Source: Nitrosomonadales bacterium (lineage in GTDB: Bacteria > Pseudomonadota > Gammaproteobacteria > Burkholderiales > Gallionellaceae). From it: a stretch of 57,326 nt of DNA. Position 1 is the first letter of the stretch. The number at the start of each line of letters is the position of its first letter. The stretch is taken from contig JACPYR010000075.1 of NCBI GenBank assembly GCA_016195965.1, positions 1 to 57,326 of the forward strand, written 5' to 3'. The notes beneath the pieces were generated by a model. It made no database searches. It worked only from the letters and a program-made list of their open reading frames with translations, and was not told the DNA's origin. Shown piece by piece: positions 34,762 to 43,183 of this stretch. The position numbers were made by a program, and so were the translations under genes.

Positions 34762-35805
34762 ATGGATATCACCGAACTGCTTGCCTTTAGCGTCAAAAAC
34801 AAGGCGTCCGACTTGCATCTTTCCGCAGGGTTGCCACCGATGATACGCGTGCACGGCGATATACGCCGGATCAACCTGCCCGCGCTGGAGCACAAGGAGG
34901 TGCATGCGCTGGTGTACGACATCATGAACGACGGGCAGCGCAAGACTTATGAGGAGAACAAGGAGATCGACTTCTCCTTCGAGGTTCCCGGATTGGCGCG
35001 TTTCCGCGTCAACGCTTTTGTCCATAACCGCGGCGCGGGTGCGGTGATGCGTACCATCCCTTCCAAGATACTGTCGCTGGAAGATTTGAAAGCCCCCAAA
35101 ATTTTTGAATCCATCTCGGATTATCCGCGCGGCCTGGTGCTGGTGACCGGCCCAACCGGTTCCGGCAAATCGACCACGCTGGCGGCGATGATCAATCATA
35201 AGAACGAAAGTGAACTGGGCCATATCCTGACCGTGGAAGACCCGATCGAATTCGTGCATGAAAGCAAAAAATGTCTGATCAACCAGCGCGAAGTCGGCCC
35301 GCATACCTTGTCTTTTCAGAACGCCCTGCGCTCCGCGCTGCGTGAAGACCCGGACGTGATCCTGGTGGGCGAGATGCGCGACCTGGAAACCATACGCCTG
35401 GCGATGTCGGCGGCGGAAACCGGCCATCTGGTGTTCGGTACGCTGCATACCAGTTCGGCGGCCAAGACCATAGACCGTATCATCGACGTGTTCCCTGCCG
35501 ACGAAAAGGAAATGGTGCGCGCGATGTTGTCCGAATCGCTGCGTGCGGTAATCTCCCAGGCCCTGCTCAAAACCAAGGATGGCTCCGGGCGGGTTGCCGC
35601 ACATGAGATCATGATCTGCACCCCGGCGATCCGCAACCTGATACGCGAAGCCAAGGTGCCGCAGATGTACTCGGCGATCCAGACCGGGGGCAATATCGGC
35701 ATGCAGACGCTGGATCAGTGTCTGGCCAACCTGATCAAGGAAAATAAAATTACTCCTGCGGAAGCGCGTTCCAAGGCCGCCAACAAGGACATGTTCCCCG
35801 GCTAA
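34762..35805 (+). CDS. pilT: twitching motility retraction ATPase
   Basis: A 347-residue hexameric ATPase that depolymerises the type IV pilus. N-terminal PAS-like domain with SDLHLSAGLPP, Walker A GPTGSGKST (about 130-138), Asp box TVEDPIEFVH, Walker B VGEMRDLETI and the C-terminal AIRNLIREAKVPQ helix required for retraction. The full motifs suggest a working retraction motor. pilU follows 53 bp downstream. Confidence 0.97.
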   Translation: MDITELLAFSVKNKASDLHLSAGLPPMIRVHGDIRRINLPALEHKEVHALVYDIMNDGQRKTYEENKEIDFSFEVPGLARFRVNAFVHNRGAGAVMRTIPSKILSLEDLKAPKIFESISDYPRGLVLVTGPTGSGKSTTLAAMINHKNESELGHILTVEDPIEFVHESKKCLINQREVGPHTLSFQNALRSALREDPDVILVGEMRDLETIRLAMSAAETGHLVFGTLHTSSAAKTIDRIIDVFPADEKEMVRAMLSESLRAVISQALLKTKDGSGRVAAHEIMICTPAIRNLIREAKVPQMYSAIQTGGNIGMQTLDQCLANLIKENKITPAEARSKAANKDMFPG

Positions 35806-35858
35806 GGAGCGATCAGCCTGTAGCGGGTAGCCAGCAACCAATAATCGGGATTGATATT

Positions 35859-36995
35859 ATGGAAAGAGACCAGGCCACCGAGCTGATACACAACTTGCTG
35901 CGCGGCATGATAAGCAAAAACGCATCCGACCTGTTCATCACGGCGGGCTTTCCTCCGGCGTTCAAGGTAGATGGCAAAATGACGCCGGTTTCCAGTCAGG
36001 CGCTTACCACCCAGCACACCCAGGAGCTGGCGCGCAGCATCATGAATGACCGCCAGGCTGCCGAGTTTGAATCGAGCCACGAATGCAATTTTGCGATCAG
36101 CCCGCACGGCATCGGTCGCTTCCGTGTCAATGTGTTCATGCAGCAGCAGCGCGTGGGCATGGTGTTGCGTACCATTACCACCAAGATTCCCGATCTGGAC
36201 GAGATGGGTATGCCACAGGTGCTAAAAGACATCGTGATGACCAAGCGCGGGCTGGTGATCGTGGTCGGCGGAACCGGCTCCGGAAAATCGACAACGCTGG
36301 CCGCGATGCTCGGACACCGCAACCAGAATAGCTACGGCCACATCATCACCATCGAAGACCCGGTGGAGTATGTACATGACCATAACCACTGCCTGATCAC
36401 GCACCGCGAGGTCGGTGTGGATACCGAGTCCTGGCACAACGCGCTGAAGAACACTCTGCGCCAGGCGCCCGATGTGATTCTGATCGGCGAAATCCGCGAC
36501 CGCGAAACGATGGAGTATGCCGTGTCTTTTGCGGAAACGGGGCACCTGTGCCTGGCCACACTGCACGCCAATAGCGCCAATCAGGCGCTGGACCGCATCA
36601 TCAACTTTTTCCCCGAAGAGCGCCGCGTCCAGCTGTTGATGGATCTGTCGCTGAACGTCAAGGCATTCATTTCGCAGCGGCTGATCCCTAAAAAAGATGG
36701 ATCGGGCCGCGCTGCCGCGATGGAAATCATGCTCAACTCGCCGCTGATCGCCGACCTGATCTTCAAGGGCGAGGTGAATGCGATCAAGGGCGTGATGGCG
36801 CAGTCGCGCGAGCTGGGCATGGAGACCTTTGATGGCGCGCTGTTCAAACTATACGAGGCTGGCGAGATCGCCTACGAGGAGGCGCTCAAGAATGCGGACT
36901 CGGTCAACGATTTGCGTTTGCGCATCAAGCTGGAAAGCAAACTGACCGTCGATCGTGACTTGATGAGCGGTACCGAAAATATGCGGTTGAACTAG
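35859..36995 (+). CDS. pilU: PilT-dependent retraction ATPase
   Basis: A 378-residue paralogue of PilT. It keeps SDLFITAGFPP, Walker A GGTGSGKST (about 135-143), TIEDPVEYVH and Walker B IGEIRDRETM, but has a longer, different C-terminal tail (RIKLESKLTVD). PilU supports PilT when retracting against load. A REP-cored repeat element starts at the very last base of the stop codon. Confidence 0.96.
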   Translation: MERDQATELIHNLLRGMISKNASDLFITAGFPPAFKVDGKMTPVSSQALTTQHTQELARSIMNDRQAAEFESSHECNFAISPHGIGRFRVNVFMQQQRVGMVLRTITTKIPDLDEMGMPQVLKDIVMTKRGLVIVVGGTGSGKSTTLAAMLGHRNQNSYGHIITIEDPVEYVHDHNHCLITHREVGVDTESWHNALKNTLRQAPDVILIGEIRDRETMEYAVSFAETGHLCLATLHANSANQALDRIINFFPEERRVQLLMDLSLNVKAFISQRLIPKKDGSGRAAAMEIMLNSPLIADLIFKGEVNAIKGVMAQSRELGMETFDGALFKLYEAGEIAYEEALKNADSVNDLRLRIKLESKLTVDRDLMSGTENMRLN

Positions 36996-37150
36996 TATAG
37001 CGTTGCACTGTTGATGAAACTTGGAGCTATCAAGCATGTCCTTATGTGGGAGCGGCTTTAGCCGCGATGCTGACAGTAAAATCCAGCGGTCAATCGCGGC
37101 TAAAGCCGCTCCCACAGGATGAAGTTAAGTCCCAGCAGAATGCACACTAC
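36995..37150 (+). repeat. REP-cored inverted-repeat element, full copy
   Basis: About 156 bp. Left end TATAGCGTTGCACTGTTGAT, right end GAATGCACACTAC. Between them are two facing palindromes, GTGGGAGCGGCTTTAGCCGC and GCGGCTAAAGCCGCTCCCAC, separated by about 33 bp. It is collinear with 56474-56630. It directly abuts the pilU stop and probably forms a strong 3' hairpin in the pilTU mRNA. Confidence 0.85.
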
Positions 37151-37154
37151 AATA

Positions 37155-37366
37155 ATTCCAATTCGCATTAAAAACGATAACTGTGTTGCCTTCGTCTTCG
37201 GCTCCTGATAGAGCTACTAGCCATTCGACTACGCTGACAAGAAACGTCAGCAAAGTCGCCGGTTATAGCCGCACTATATGTGCTGCCTTCGTCGCCTCAT
37301 CCGGGTGCCCGGCCAAAAGCTTTTCGGACTCGCCGCCTTATTCTCCTTTCTAATGCGAATTGGAAT
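37155..37366. mobile_element. 212-bp non-autonomous element with 16-bp perfect terminal inverted repeats
   Basis: The ends ATTCCAATTCGCATTA (37155-37170) and TAATGCGAATTGGAAT (37351-37366) are exact inverted repeats. No transposase or plausible ORF lies between. The interior carries the 60-bp hairpin also found in another repeat. A partial copy of the left end (TAATTCCAATTCTCAATAAA) is at about 40629-40648. It fits a MITE-like element; the parent transposon is not in the window. No flanking target duplication is obvious. Confidence 0.6.
37208..37267. repeat. 60-bp nested hairpin element, copy 2
   Basis: Aligns without gaps to 26926-26985 (45 of 60). It folds with CGACT/AGTCG outer and GCTGAC/GTCAGC inner stems, the inner one perfect. 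Here it lies inside the 212-bp inverted-repeat element, a different host repeat from copy 1. Both copies are preceded by CTG. Confidence 0.65.
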
Positions 37367-37405
37367 AACGTCAGTGTTCCGCTTGGTGCTCGGGTTGAGC
37401 GCGAT

Positions 37406-38548
37406 CTACTTGGGCCGATTGCTGCCGGACACGATCTTGTATTCCAGCAAACGGCATTCGATCGCGCCATTGAACAGCGGGGTGCGCCTGGACGGGGACA
37501 GGCGCATCAATTTCAGGATGGCCTTGTCGGCGGTGAATAAATAAGCCGTCCAGCCGCCGAACTTTTTCTTCAGCGCATCGCCCAGTTGCGGGTACAGCTC
37601 AGCCAGTTCGTCCAGCTCGCCCATGCGTTCGCCGTAGGGCAGGTTGGCCACCAGGATGCCATGTTCGGCAGGCGCCGAGATTTCCAGCACGTTGGCCTGT
37701 TTGAGCTGCACGCAATCTACCAGCCCCGCTTCTTGCAGGTTGCGCCCTGCGGTTTTCAGCGCGTCTCCGTACAGGTCGCTGCCGTAGATTTCCAGAGGCC
37801 GTGTGGGCAATTGCGCGGCGATCGCCTGCTCGCGCATGTTGTTCCATAGCGCGGCATCGAAATTCTTCAGCTTCTCGAACGCAAAGCTGCGCGCGATGCC
37901 GGGCTGGATGTTCAGCGACATCTGCGCCGCCTCGATCAGGAACGTGCCGCTGCCGCACATCGGATCGAGCAGCGGCGTGCCGGGCTGCCACTTTGCCAGG
38001 CGCAGAATTCCAGCCGCCAGATTTTCGCGGATAGGCGCGATGTTGGTGTGCGACCGCACACCGCGTTTGAACAGCGCGTCGCCCGATGTATCCAGGTACA
38101 GCATCAGCCTGTCGTCCTCGATGAACACATGGATGCGTATGTCCGGTGTCAGCGTGTCCACGCTGGGGCGTTCGTTACAGTGTTCGCGGAAGCGGTCGCA
38201 CACCGCATCCTTGACCAGCAGCGTGATGAATTCCAGGCTTTTCAGCGGGCAGCGTATCGCAGTGGTATTCACGCGTATCGTGCGGGTCACGTCGAACCAG
38301 CGCTGCCATTGCAGCTCAAACACAGCCTTGTAGATGTCTTGCTCGCCACGGTAGCGCGTGTCTTTCACACGCCACAGGATACGGCTCGCGATGCGGCTTT
38401 CCAGATTGACGCGATAGCACAGCGCCCAGTCGCCGGAGAAATGCACGCCGCCTTCGGCGGTGCGCACGTTCTGTGCACCCAGCGCTTCCAGATCACTGTG
38501 CAATATGGTTTCAAGGCCGCGCGGGCAGGGGGCGAAAAAATCGGGCAT
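37406..38548 (-). CDS. THUMP-domain class I RNA methyltransferase (RlmL N-terminal-like)
   Basis: A 380-residue SAM-dependent RNA methyltransferase. An N-terminal ferredoxin-like/THUMP part (about 1-160, starting DFFAPCPRGLE) is followed by a Rossmann domain with DPMCGSGTFLIEA (about 195-207) and the guanine-N2 catalytic motif NLPYGER (about 308-314). It matches the N-terminal half of E. coli RlmL, which makes m2G in 23S rRNA, without the RlmK half. The exact target is inferred. hemJ lies directly upstream (9 bp). Confidence 0.9.
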   Translation of the reverse strand: MPDFFAPCPRGLETILHSDLEALGAQNVRTAEGGVHFSGDWALCYRVNLESRIASRILWRVKDTRYRGEQDIYKAVFELQWQRWFDVTRTIRVNTTAIRCPLKSLEFITLLVKDAVCDRFREHCNERPSVDTLTPDIRIHVFIEDDRLMLYLDTSGDALFKRGVRSHTNIAPIRENLAAGILRLAKWQPGTPLLDPMCGSGTFLIEAAQMSLNIQPGIARSFAFEKLKNFDAALWNNMREQAIAAQLPTRPLEIYGSDLYGDALKTAGRNLQEAGLVDCVQLKQANVLEISAPAEHGILVANLPYGERMGELDELAELYPQLGDALKKKFGGWTAYLFTADKAILKLMRLSPSRRTPLFNGAIECRLLEYKIVSGSNRPK

Positions 38549-38557
38549 AGGAATAGC

Positions 38558-38968
38558 TTAAAAGGGTTTCACGGTGACGAGGATAACTACCGCCATCAGG
38601 ATGAGTACCGGAACTTCATTGAACCAGCGGTAGAACACGTGGCTGCGGGTGTTGCGGTCGGCGGCGAATTGCCTGACCAGTATGCCGCAATAGTAGTGAT
38701 AGGCGATCAGCACCAGCACCAGTGCAAGTTTTGCGTGCAGCCACCCGCCGCTGAAGCCATAGCCCAGCCACAGCCACAGGCCGAAACCCAGCGCGAGCAC
38801 GGCAATCGGCGTGACGAAGCGATACAGCTTGCCCTCCATCAGCTTCAGCCGCGCGATCTCGGCGGGTTCGCTGGCCATCGCGTGATTGACGAAAATTCGC
38901 GGCAGGTAGAACAGTCCGGCGAACCAGCTGACGACAAAAATGATGTGGAAGGCTTTAACCCATAGCAT
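38558..38968 (-). CDS. hemJ: protoporphyrinogen IX oxidase, HemJ type
   Basis: A 136-residue membrane protein with four predicted segments. It contains the conserved KAFHIIFVVSWFAGLFYLPR with the essential His near residue 8, a middle WLHAKLALVLVL with the conserved Lys, and the C-terminal FNEVPVLILMAVVILV. It oxidises protoporphyrinogen in haem synthesis and suits the cytochrome-rich gene content. I chose the ATG at 38968 with GGGGAGA upstream; a longer frame reaching into the toxin gene is not used. Confidence 0.92.
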   Translation of the reverse strand: MLWVKAFHIIFVVSWFAGLFYLPRIFVNHAMASEPAEIARLKLMEGKLYRFVTPIAVLALGFGLWLWLGYGFSGGWLHAKLALVLVLIAYHYYCGILVRQFAADRNTRSHVFYRWFNEVPVLILMAVVILVTVKPF

Positions 38969-38988
38969 AACGTTCTCCCCGAATGAGT

Positions 38989-39369
38989 TTATTTTATCTG
39001 GATAATCTGGTTCAGTATGCCGCACACCTCCGCAAACCTGATGTCGGGCAAGCGCCTCATCGGGTGCGCACGGGCCGCACGCATGCGCCAGTCGAACGAC
39101 TTGGGCTGGTGGCACAGCACATAACTCGTTTTTGCGGCCTTGCGTCCCTTGGCCGGGCCGACTGCCACGGCAAAAGGATTGTCTGCATTATATTCTGCGG
39201 TAGTCATCGGCAAGCCGATCACCAGCGAAGTGCGTTCGTTGAAACTGCGCGGGGAAAGCACCAGAAACGGATGTACGTCACGCATCTCTCGTCCCGCCTG
39301 CGGATTGCAATCTATCCAGATCACCTCCTGCCGGTCCGGCGTCCAAACCGCGCCGGAGCGGGCTACCAC
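38989..39369 (-). CDS. MazF/PemK-family mRNA interferase toxin
   Basis: A 126-residue toxin of the MazF type. GTG start, coupled to the antitoxin by a 7-bp overlap. Family features: GAVWTPDRQEVIWIDCNPQAG at the N-terminus in place of the usual GDIVWVDLDPTxG, HPFLVLSPRSFN, GLPMTT and the C-terminal RLPDIRFAEVCGIL. It should cleave mRNA at a short motif that cannot be predicted. It ends 20 bp before hemJ. Confidence 0.88.
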   Translation of the reverse strand: MVARSGAVWTPDRQEVIWIDCNPQAGREMRDVHPFLVLSPRSFNERTSLVIGLPMTTAEYNADNPFAVAVGPAKGRKAAKTSYVLCHQPKSFDWRMRAARAHPMRRLPDIRFAEVCGILNQIIQIK

Positions 39370-39614
39370 TTCTCCTCGCCCAGGCTGACACTTGCCATGA
39401 CCTCGCCGCCATGGCGCGCGGGGTCGAAGCGGGCGAGGCGCTGCTCCAGCGTGAGCGGCTCATTTTCCAGCGGGGAAATGATGACACGCCCATCCTCCAC
39501 GGAAACCCGCACGCGCTGATCCGCATGCAAATGCGCTGCGCGCGCTACGGCGGCAGGCAGCCGCACGCCCAGGTTGTTGCCCCAATGCTTGATGTCGAGA
39601 ACGGCCTCGGTCAT
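39363..39614 (-). CDS. MazE/AbrB-family antitoxin
   Basis: An 83-residue antitoxin with an N-terminal swapped-hairpin DNA-binding domain (WGNNLGVRLPAAVARAAHL) and an acidic C-terminal tail that should wrap the toxin. The ATG at 39614 has AAGGAG 7 bp upstream; another ATG two codons earlier is too close to it. The complex normally represses its own promoter, which would be in the 230-bp gap up to 39842. Confidence 0.9.
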   Translation of the reverse strand: MTEAVLDIKHWGNNLGVRLPAAVARAAHLHADQRVRVSVEDGRVIISPLENEPLTLEQRLARFDPARHGGEVMASVSLGEEKW

Positions 39615-39841
39615 GTTCATGCTCCTTAGTGCACCATGTTTATACAAAGTTTAGACATTATGACGGGTTTTACGGAAGATGCAAGGCGGGCAAATTATAG
39701 AGCGGCAAGCGTTGCTTATTACTCTGAATGCAAGCATCCGGCGCAATGCCCGCCGGTTATTGCGCGCGAGCTGGTTAGGCCGCCATTGCCTGGTTCACCA
39801 AGATGATGCGGGGCGACTATACCCATAACATGTTTATTATC

Positions 39842-40627
39842 CTATTTGGATAACCGCCGCCGGAACAACACCAGTGACACATAAAAACCGCACAGCGTAT
39901 AGCCCAGCAGTACCGCAACATGTGACAGCGCGGCAGGAGGCGAAACGCCCATCAGCAGCGGTCTGGCGATGTCCACCGCGTGCGTCAGCGGCAACATCGC
40001 CGAGACGTTTTGCCACAGCGGCGGCAGCTGCGTGACCGGAAAAAACACGCCGCATAATAACATCATGGGTGTGATCACCAGCGTGAAGTAGTACATGAAA
40101 AAATCGTAGCTCGGCGCCAGCGCGGTCATGATCAGTCCGAGCGCGGCGAAACACAGCCCGACCAACAGCGCCAGCGGGATCAGCCATAGCGACAGCAAAG
40201 AATGCGACAGCCCCAGCAGCCAGATCACCGCCAGCACCGTCACGCCGGATAACAGGCTCTTGCTGGCCGCCCATAGCATTTCCGCAAACACGATGTCATC
40301 CAGCGTAACCGGGGTGTTCATGATGGCCTCCCAGGTGCGTTGCTCGTGCATGCGCGAGAAGCCGGAATACAGCGCTTCGAAACTGGCGCTGTTCATCGTG
40401 CTGTAGCACACCGTGCCTGCAGCGAGAAACACCATATAGGATGTGCCGCCCATCTCCGGCAGCAGGCTGCCCAGGCCGTAACCCAGCCCGAGCAGGTAGA
40501 TCATCGGGTCGGCTATATGGCCGATGATGGAAGTGGCCGCGACCTTGCGCCACACCAGCAGGTGGCGCCGCCAGATCGGGAAGAACCTGAAGCTTAGGCG
40601 CGGCGGGGAAAAATGATGTGTTGCCAT
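39842..40627 (-). CDS. ABC-2 exporter permease, NodJ type
   Basis: A 261-residue inner-membrane protein with six predicted segments and the NodJ/DrrB motif MNTPVTLDDIVFAEMLWAA (about 102-120). It pairs with the ATPase encoded just upstream. Substrate unknown; relatives export lipo-oligosaccharides, drugs or polysaccharides. A REP hairpin lies between the two genes and may adjust their relative expression. Confidence 0.88.
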   Translation of the reverse strand: MATHHFSPPRLSFRFFPIWRRHLLVWRKVAATSIIGHIADPMIYLLGLGYGLGSLLPEMGGTSYMVFLAAGTVCYSTMNSASFEALYSGFSRMHEQRTWEAIMNTPVTLDDIVFAEMLWAASKSLLSGVTVLAVIWLLGLSHSLLSLWLIPLALLVGLCFAALGLIMTALAPSYDFFMYYFTLVITPMMLLCGVFFPVTQLPPLWQNVSAMLPLTHAVDIARPLLMGVSPPAALSHVAVLLGYTLCGFYVSLVLFRRRLSK

Positions 40628-40660
40628 CTAATTCCAATTCTCAATAAAAGCAGCATATGT

Positions 40661-40715
40661 GTGGGAGCGGCTTCAGCCGCGATTTATTTGGTTTCGCGGC
40701 TGAAGCCGCTCCCAC
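40661..40715. repeat. REP hairpin between ABC ATPase and permease genes
   Basis: A perfect 22-bp inverted repeat (40661-40682 with 40694-40715; GTGGGAGCGGCTTCAGCCGC core) with an 11-nt AT-rich loop. It equals the palindromic core of the elements at 36995, 56474 and 20807 but lacks their outer ends. It is preceded at about 40629 by a copy of the left end of the 212-bp element. Confidence 0.85.
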
Positions 40716-40730
40716 AAAATAAAATGCGCG

Positions 40731-41645
40731 TCATTCGCGCAACTCCCTGCCGGTCAGTTTCAGGAACACGTCCTCCAGGTTCGCAGGACGGTGCAAATAA
40801 CGCAGGCCACTTTGCGTTTGCAAATGCGCAAGCAGCGGCTGCGCGTCGTTCGCGTAGCAGAATGCCGTTTCGCCGCTCACCTCGAAGCGCTCCGCATAAT
40901 GTGCGGCGTGTGCGCTGGCCCATGCTTCCACGGATTCGCCGAATATCTCCACCACCTGCGCCTCGATATGCTGCGCGATCAGTGCGCGCGGCGAGTCTTC
41001 GGCCACCATGCGTCCATGGTCGAGGATCGCGAGGCGATGGCACAGACGCTCGGCCTCGTCCATGAAATGCGTGGTGAGCAGCAGCGTCTTGCCCTGCACG
41101 GTGAGTTCGTGCAAGCGCTGCCAAATCAGGTGGCGCGCCTGCGGGTCGAGGCCGGTGGTCGGCTCGTCGAGGAAGATGATGTCCGGGTCGTTCACCAGCG
41201 CGCGCGCCAGCGTGAGGCGGCGTTTCATGCCGCCGGACAGCGTGGGGATTTTTACGTCGCGTTTGTGCGTGAGATTGGCGAATTCCAGCAGCGCGGGAAT
41301 GCGCGCCTTGATCTCGGCATCTTTCATCCCGAAGTAGCGGCCATACACCAGCAGGTTTTCCGCCACGGTGAAATCCGGGTCCAGGTTGTCAACCTGCGGC
41401 ACCACACCGACGCGCAACCGCGCCTCGCGCGCATGGCGTGGCACAGCGTGGTCGAGCAGGGTGAGTTCTCCGCCATCAGGATCGGTCAGTCCGAGCAGCA
41501 GGCGCAGCGTGGTGGTCTTGCCCGCGCCGTTCGGGCCGAGCAGGCCGTAGCACTCGCCCTTGTCGAGCGTGATGCTGAAGCCGTCTACCACCAGTTGGTC
41601 GCCGTAGGATTTGCGCAGATTGCGCGCGTTCAGCACCGCGCTCAC
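40731..41645 (-). CDS. ABC exporter ATP-binding protein, NodI type
   Basis: A 304-residue ATPase. Walker [10 protein letters not shown] (about 40-48), signature LSGGMKRR (about 137-144), Walker [13 protein letters not shown] (about 157-168) and H-loop [10 protein letters not shown] are all present, followed by a C-terminal DUF4162-like domain. I start it at the GTG at 41645, which overlaps the hydrolase stop (GTGA); the longer frame would lie inside the hydrolase gene. It drives the NodJ-type permease. Confidence 0.92.
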   Translation of the reverse strand: MSAVLNARNLRKSYGDQLVVDGFSITLDKGECYGLLGPNGAGKTTTLRLLLGLTDPDGGELTLLDHAVPRHAREARLRVGVVPQVDNLDPDFTVAENLLVYGRYFGMKDAEIKARIPALLEFANLTHKRDVKIPTLSGGMKRRLTLARALVNDPDIIFLDEPTTGLDPQARHLIWQRLHELTVQGKTLLLTTHFMDEAERLCHRLAILDHGRMVAEDSPRALIAQHIEAQVVEIFGESVEAWASAHAAHYAERFEVSGETAFCYANDAQPLLAHLQTQSGLRYLHRPANLEDVFLKLTGRELRE

Positions 41646-42256
41646 TTGGGTGCTCCGCCCAAATGCTGCTGCACGATATGCTTCAATTGCGTCAGTCGTC
41701 CGTGGAAAAAATGTTCCGCACCAGCCAGCACTATCACCGGCAAATGTTGCGGGCGCGCCCATTTCAACAATTCATGTAATTCCACCACTTCATCCATGTC
41801 GCCGTGTACAAGCAGGGTGTGGGCGGGGACGTCAGGCATCGCGAAGCGCCCGACAGCCGGTGCGACCAGCACCAGTTGCTGCGGTTGCAAGTCGGCGGCA
41901 GCACGCGCCTGCACATAGCCGCCAAAAGAAAATCCCGCCAGCAGCAGCGGCAAGTCAGGGAATGAGTCGCGCATGAACAGGGCTGCCGTGATCGCATCCA
42001 GCGTTTCGCCATTGCCCTCGTCATAGCTGCCGGCGCTCCTGCCCACCCCGCGAAAATTGAAGCGCAGCGTGGCGTAACCCAGTTCCACAAATGCCTTGAC
42101 CAGCGTGGTGACCACTTTGTTGTCCATCGTGCCGCCCATGATGGGCAGCGGGTGAGCCACCACGGCGATCGCGAGCGGCTCGCTGTCGGGCAGGTGAACG
42201 ACGCCTTCGATGTTGCCCGCAGCGCCTGGGATGGAAATATTCTTTTGTGCAGGCAT
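41642..42256 (-). CDS. alpha/beta hydrolase
   Basis: A 204-residue serine hydrolase of the short YfhR/dienelactone-like group. Nucleophile in GFSFGG (about residue 103), acid in HGDMDEVV and His in AGAEHFFHG, plus the early [18 protein letters not shown] and [11 protein letters not shown]. Substrate unknown. The ATG at 42256 overlaps the ASCH gene end closely; the exporter ATPase is coupled behind it. Confidence 0.88.
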   Translation of the reverse strand: MPAQKNISIPGAAGNIEGVVHLPDSEPLAIAVVAHPLPIMGGTMDNKVVTTLVKAFVELGYATLRFNFRGVGRSAGSYDEGNGETLDAITAALFMRDSFPDLPLLLAGFSFGGYVQARAAADLQPQQLVLVAPAVGRFAMPDVPAHTLLVHGDMDEVVELHELLKWARPQHLPVIVLAGAEHFFHGRLTQLKHIVQQHLGGAPK

Positions 42257-42258
42257 CG

Positions 42259-42591
42259 TCAACCGTTGCGTTTGAAAGTGTGCACCCAGACCAGCGCTTC
42301 TTCATCCCAGGACATGTTCGCATGCATTTTCAGGATGATCTGCTTGTACATGTCGAGATTGGGGTAGCCTTCGGCTTGAGCGTCTGCATCGGTCATGTCA
42401 CCAAGTCGCTTGCGCTCAACGGAAGTCACCACGAAAGGGATACCTTCCAGTTCGAAAGTTTCATTCGGGTAAGCGTACAGGCCGTCGCGCCGTTGCTGCG
42501 TCTTGGAACCGGCGATAGTTGCGGCCACTAATTTGGGGTGAGTCACGAGGCGGGTAATCTCGCAGCTTTTTGCAGGATAATGTGTATTCAT
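42259..42591 (-). CDS. ASCH-domain protein
   Basis: A 110-residue protein with an ASCH-like pattern: LVAATIAGSKTQQRRDG (about 21-37), the beta strand IPFVVTSVERKRLGDMT and a C-terminal WVHTFKR. ASCH domains bind RNA or modified nucleosides; the small members include amidohydrolases of N4-acetylcytidine. Function here is not established. It opens a minus-strand run of ASCH, hydrolase and ABC exporter. Confidence 0.7.
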   Translation of the reverse strand: MNTHYPAKSCEITRLVTHPKLVAATIAGSKTQQRRDGLYAYPNETFELEGIPFVVTSVERKRLGDMTDADAQAEGYPNLDMYKQIILKMHANMSWDEEALVWVHTFKRNG

Positions 42592-42761
42592 CGGGAGTAG
42601 GGTTCCGTGTTAAGAGCATATGTGCAGAGGGGGCGTGTCGAAACAGCGCGCATCATTATGCCATGTTATCGTGATCACCCATACCTAGGTAAACCCGATG
42701 GCCTGGTGTCGATCAAGTGCGCATTCGCAACTTGATTGATCGGCGGACATTTCGAGGATAT

Positions 42762-43139
42762 ATGACTTTTCAGTTGTTAAAAACCTTGCATATTGTTTGT
42801 GTAGCCGGCAGCTACGGGCTATTTTTTCTGCGCGGCGTTTGGAGCCTGACGGATTCGACCATCATGTTGAAACGCTGGGTCAGGATAGTGCCGCATGTCG
42901 TTGATACGCTATTGCTCATCAGCGCGGCAGGACTGGCGTACATGCTAGGCCAATATCCCTTCGTGGATGCATGGCTGACCGCCAAGATTATCGGGTTGCT
43001 GCTGTATATAGGCTTGGGCTTTGCCGCACTACGCAAAGGATTGAAGAATTCGACGCGGCTTCTTGCCTGGCTGGCCGCACAAGCCACTTTTGCCTACATC
43101 GTGCTGGTGGCCATCACCCGCAATCCGCTTCCCTGGTGA
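42762..43139 (+). CDS. SirB2-family membrane protein
   Basis: A 125-residue protein with four predicted membrane segments, beginning MTFQLLKTLHIVCVAGSYG and carrying the family-conserved VPHVVDTLLLISA and AKIIGLLLYIGLG. Molecular role unknown. Start chosen at 42762 with GAGGA upstream. Just before it, 42708-42742 can form a hairpin (ATCAAGTGCG against CGCAACTTGAT). Confidence 0.85.
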   Translation: MTFQLLKTLHIVCVAGSYGLFFLRGVWSLTDSTIMLKRWVRIVPHVVDTLLLISAAGLAYMLGQYPFVDAWLTAKIIGLLLYIGLGFAALRKGLKNSTRLLAWLAAQATFAYIVLVAITRNPLPW

Positions 43140-43146
43140 TGTTGAT

Positions 43147-43170
43147 TGCGGCCGGGGCAAGACGGCCGCA
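43147..43170. terminator. hairpin between convergent sirB2-like and GGDEF genes
   Basis: An 8-bp GC-rich stem, TGCGGCCG (43147-43154) with CGGCCGCA (43163-43170), lies 7 bp after the SirB2 stop and 14 bp before the stop of the convergent GGDEF gene. GTTTC follows on the plus strand. It could serve both directions. Confidence 0.5.
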
Positions 43171-43183
43171 GTTTCAAAAATAA

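Noticed and set aside
34757-34763. TATAAT overlapping the pilT start codon
   Set aside because: A -10 box here would start transcription inside the gene; the pilT start is well supported by family length, so this is coincidence.
34738-35841. Minus-strand open frame of 367 codons opposite pilT
   Set aside because: Shadow of pilT; no independent evidence.
37260-37544. Two overlapping plus-strand frames of 86-88 codons near 37280
   Set aside because: They run from the 212-bp element into the antisense of the methyltransferase gene, lack a ribosome site and have no recognisable product.
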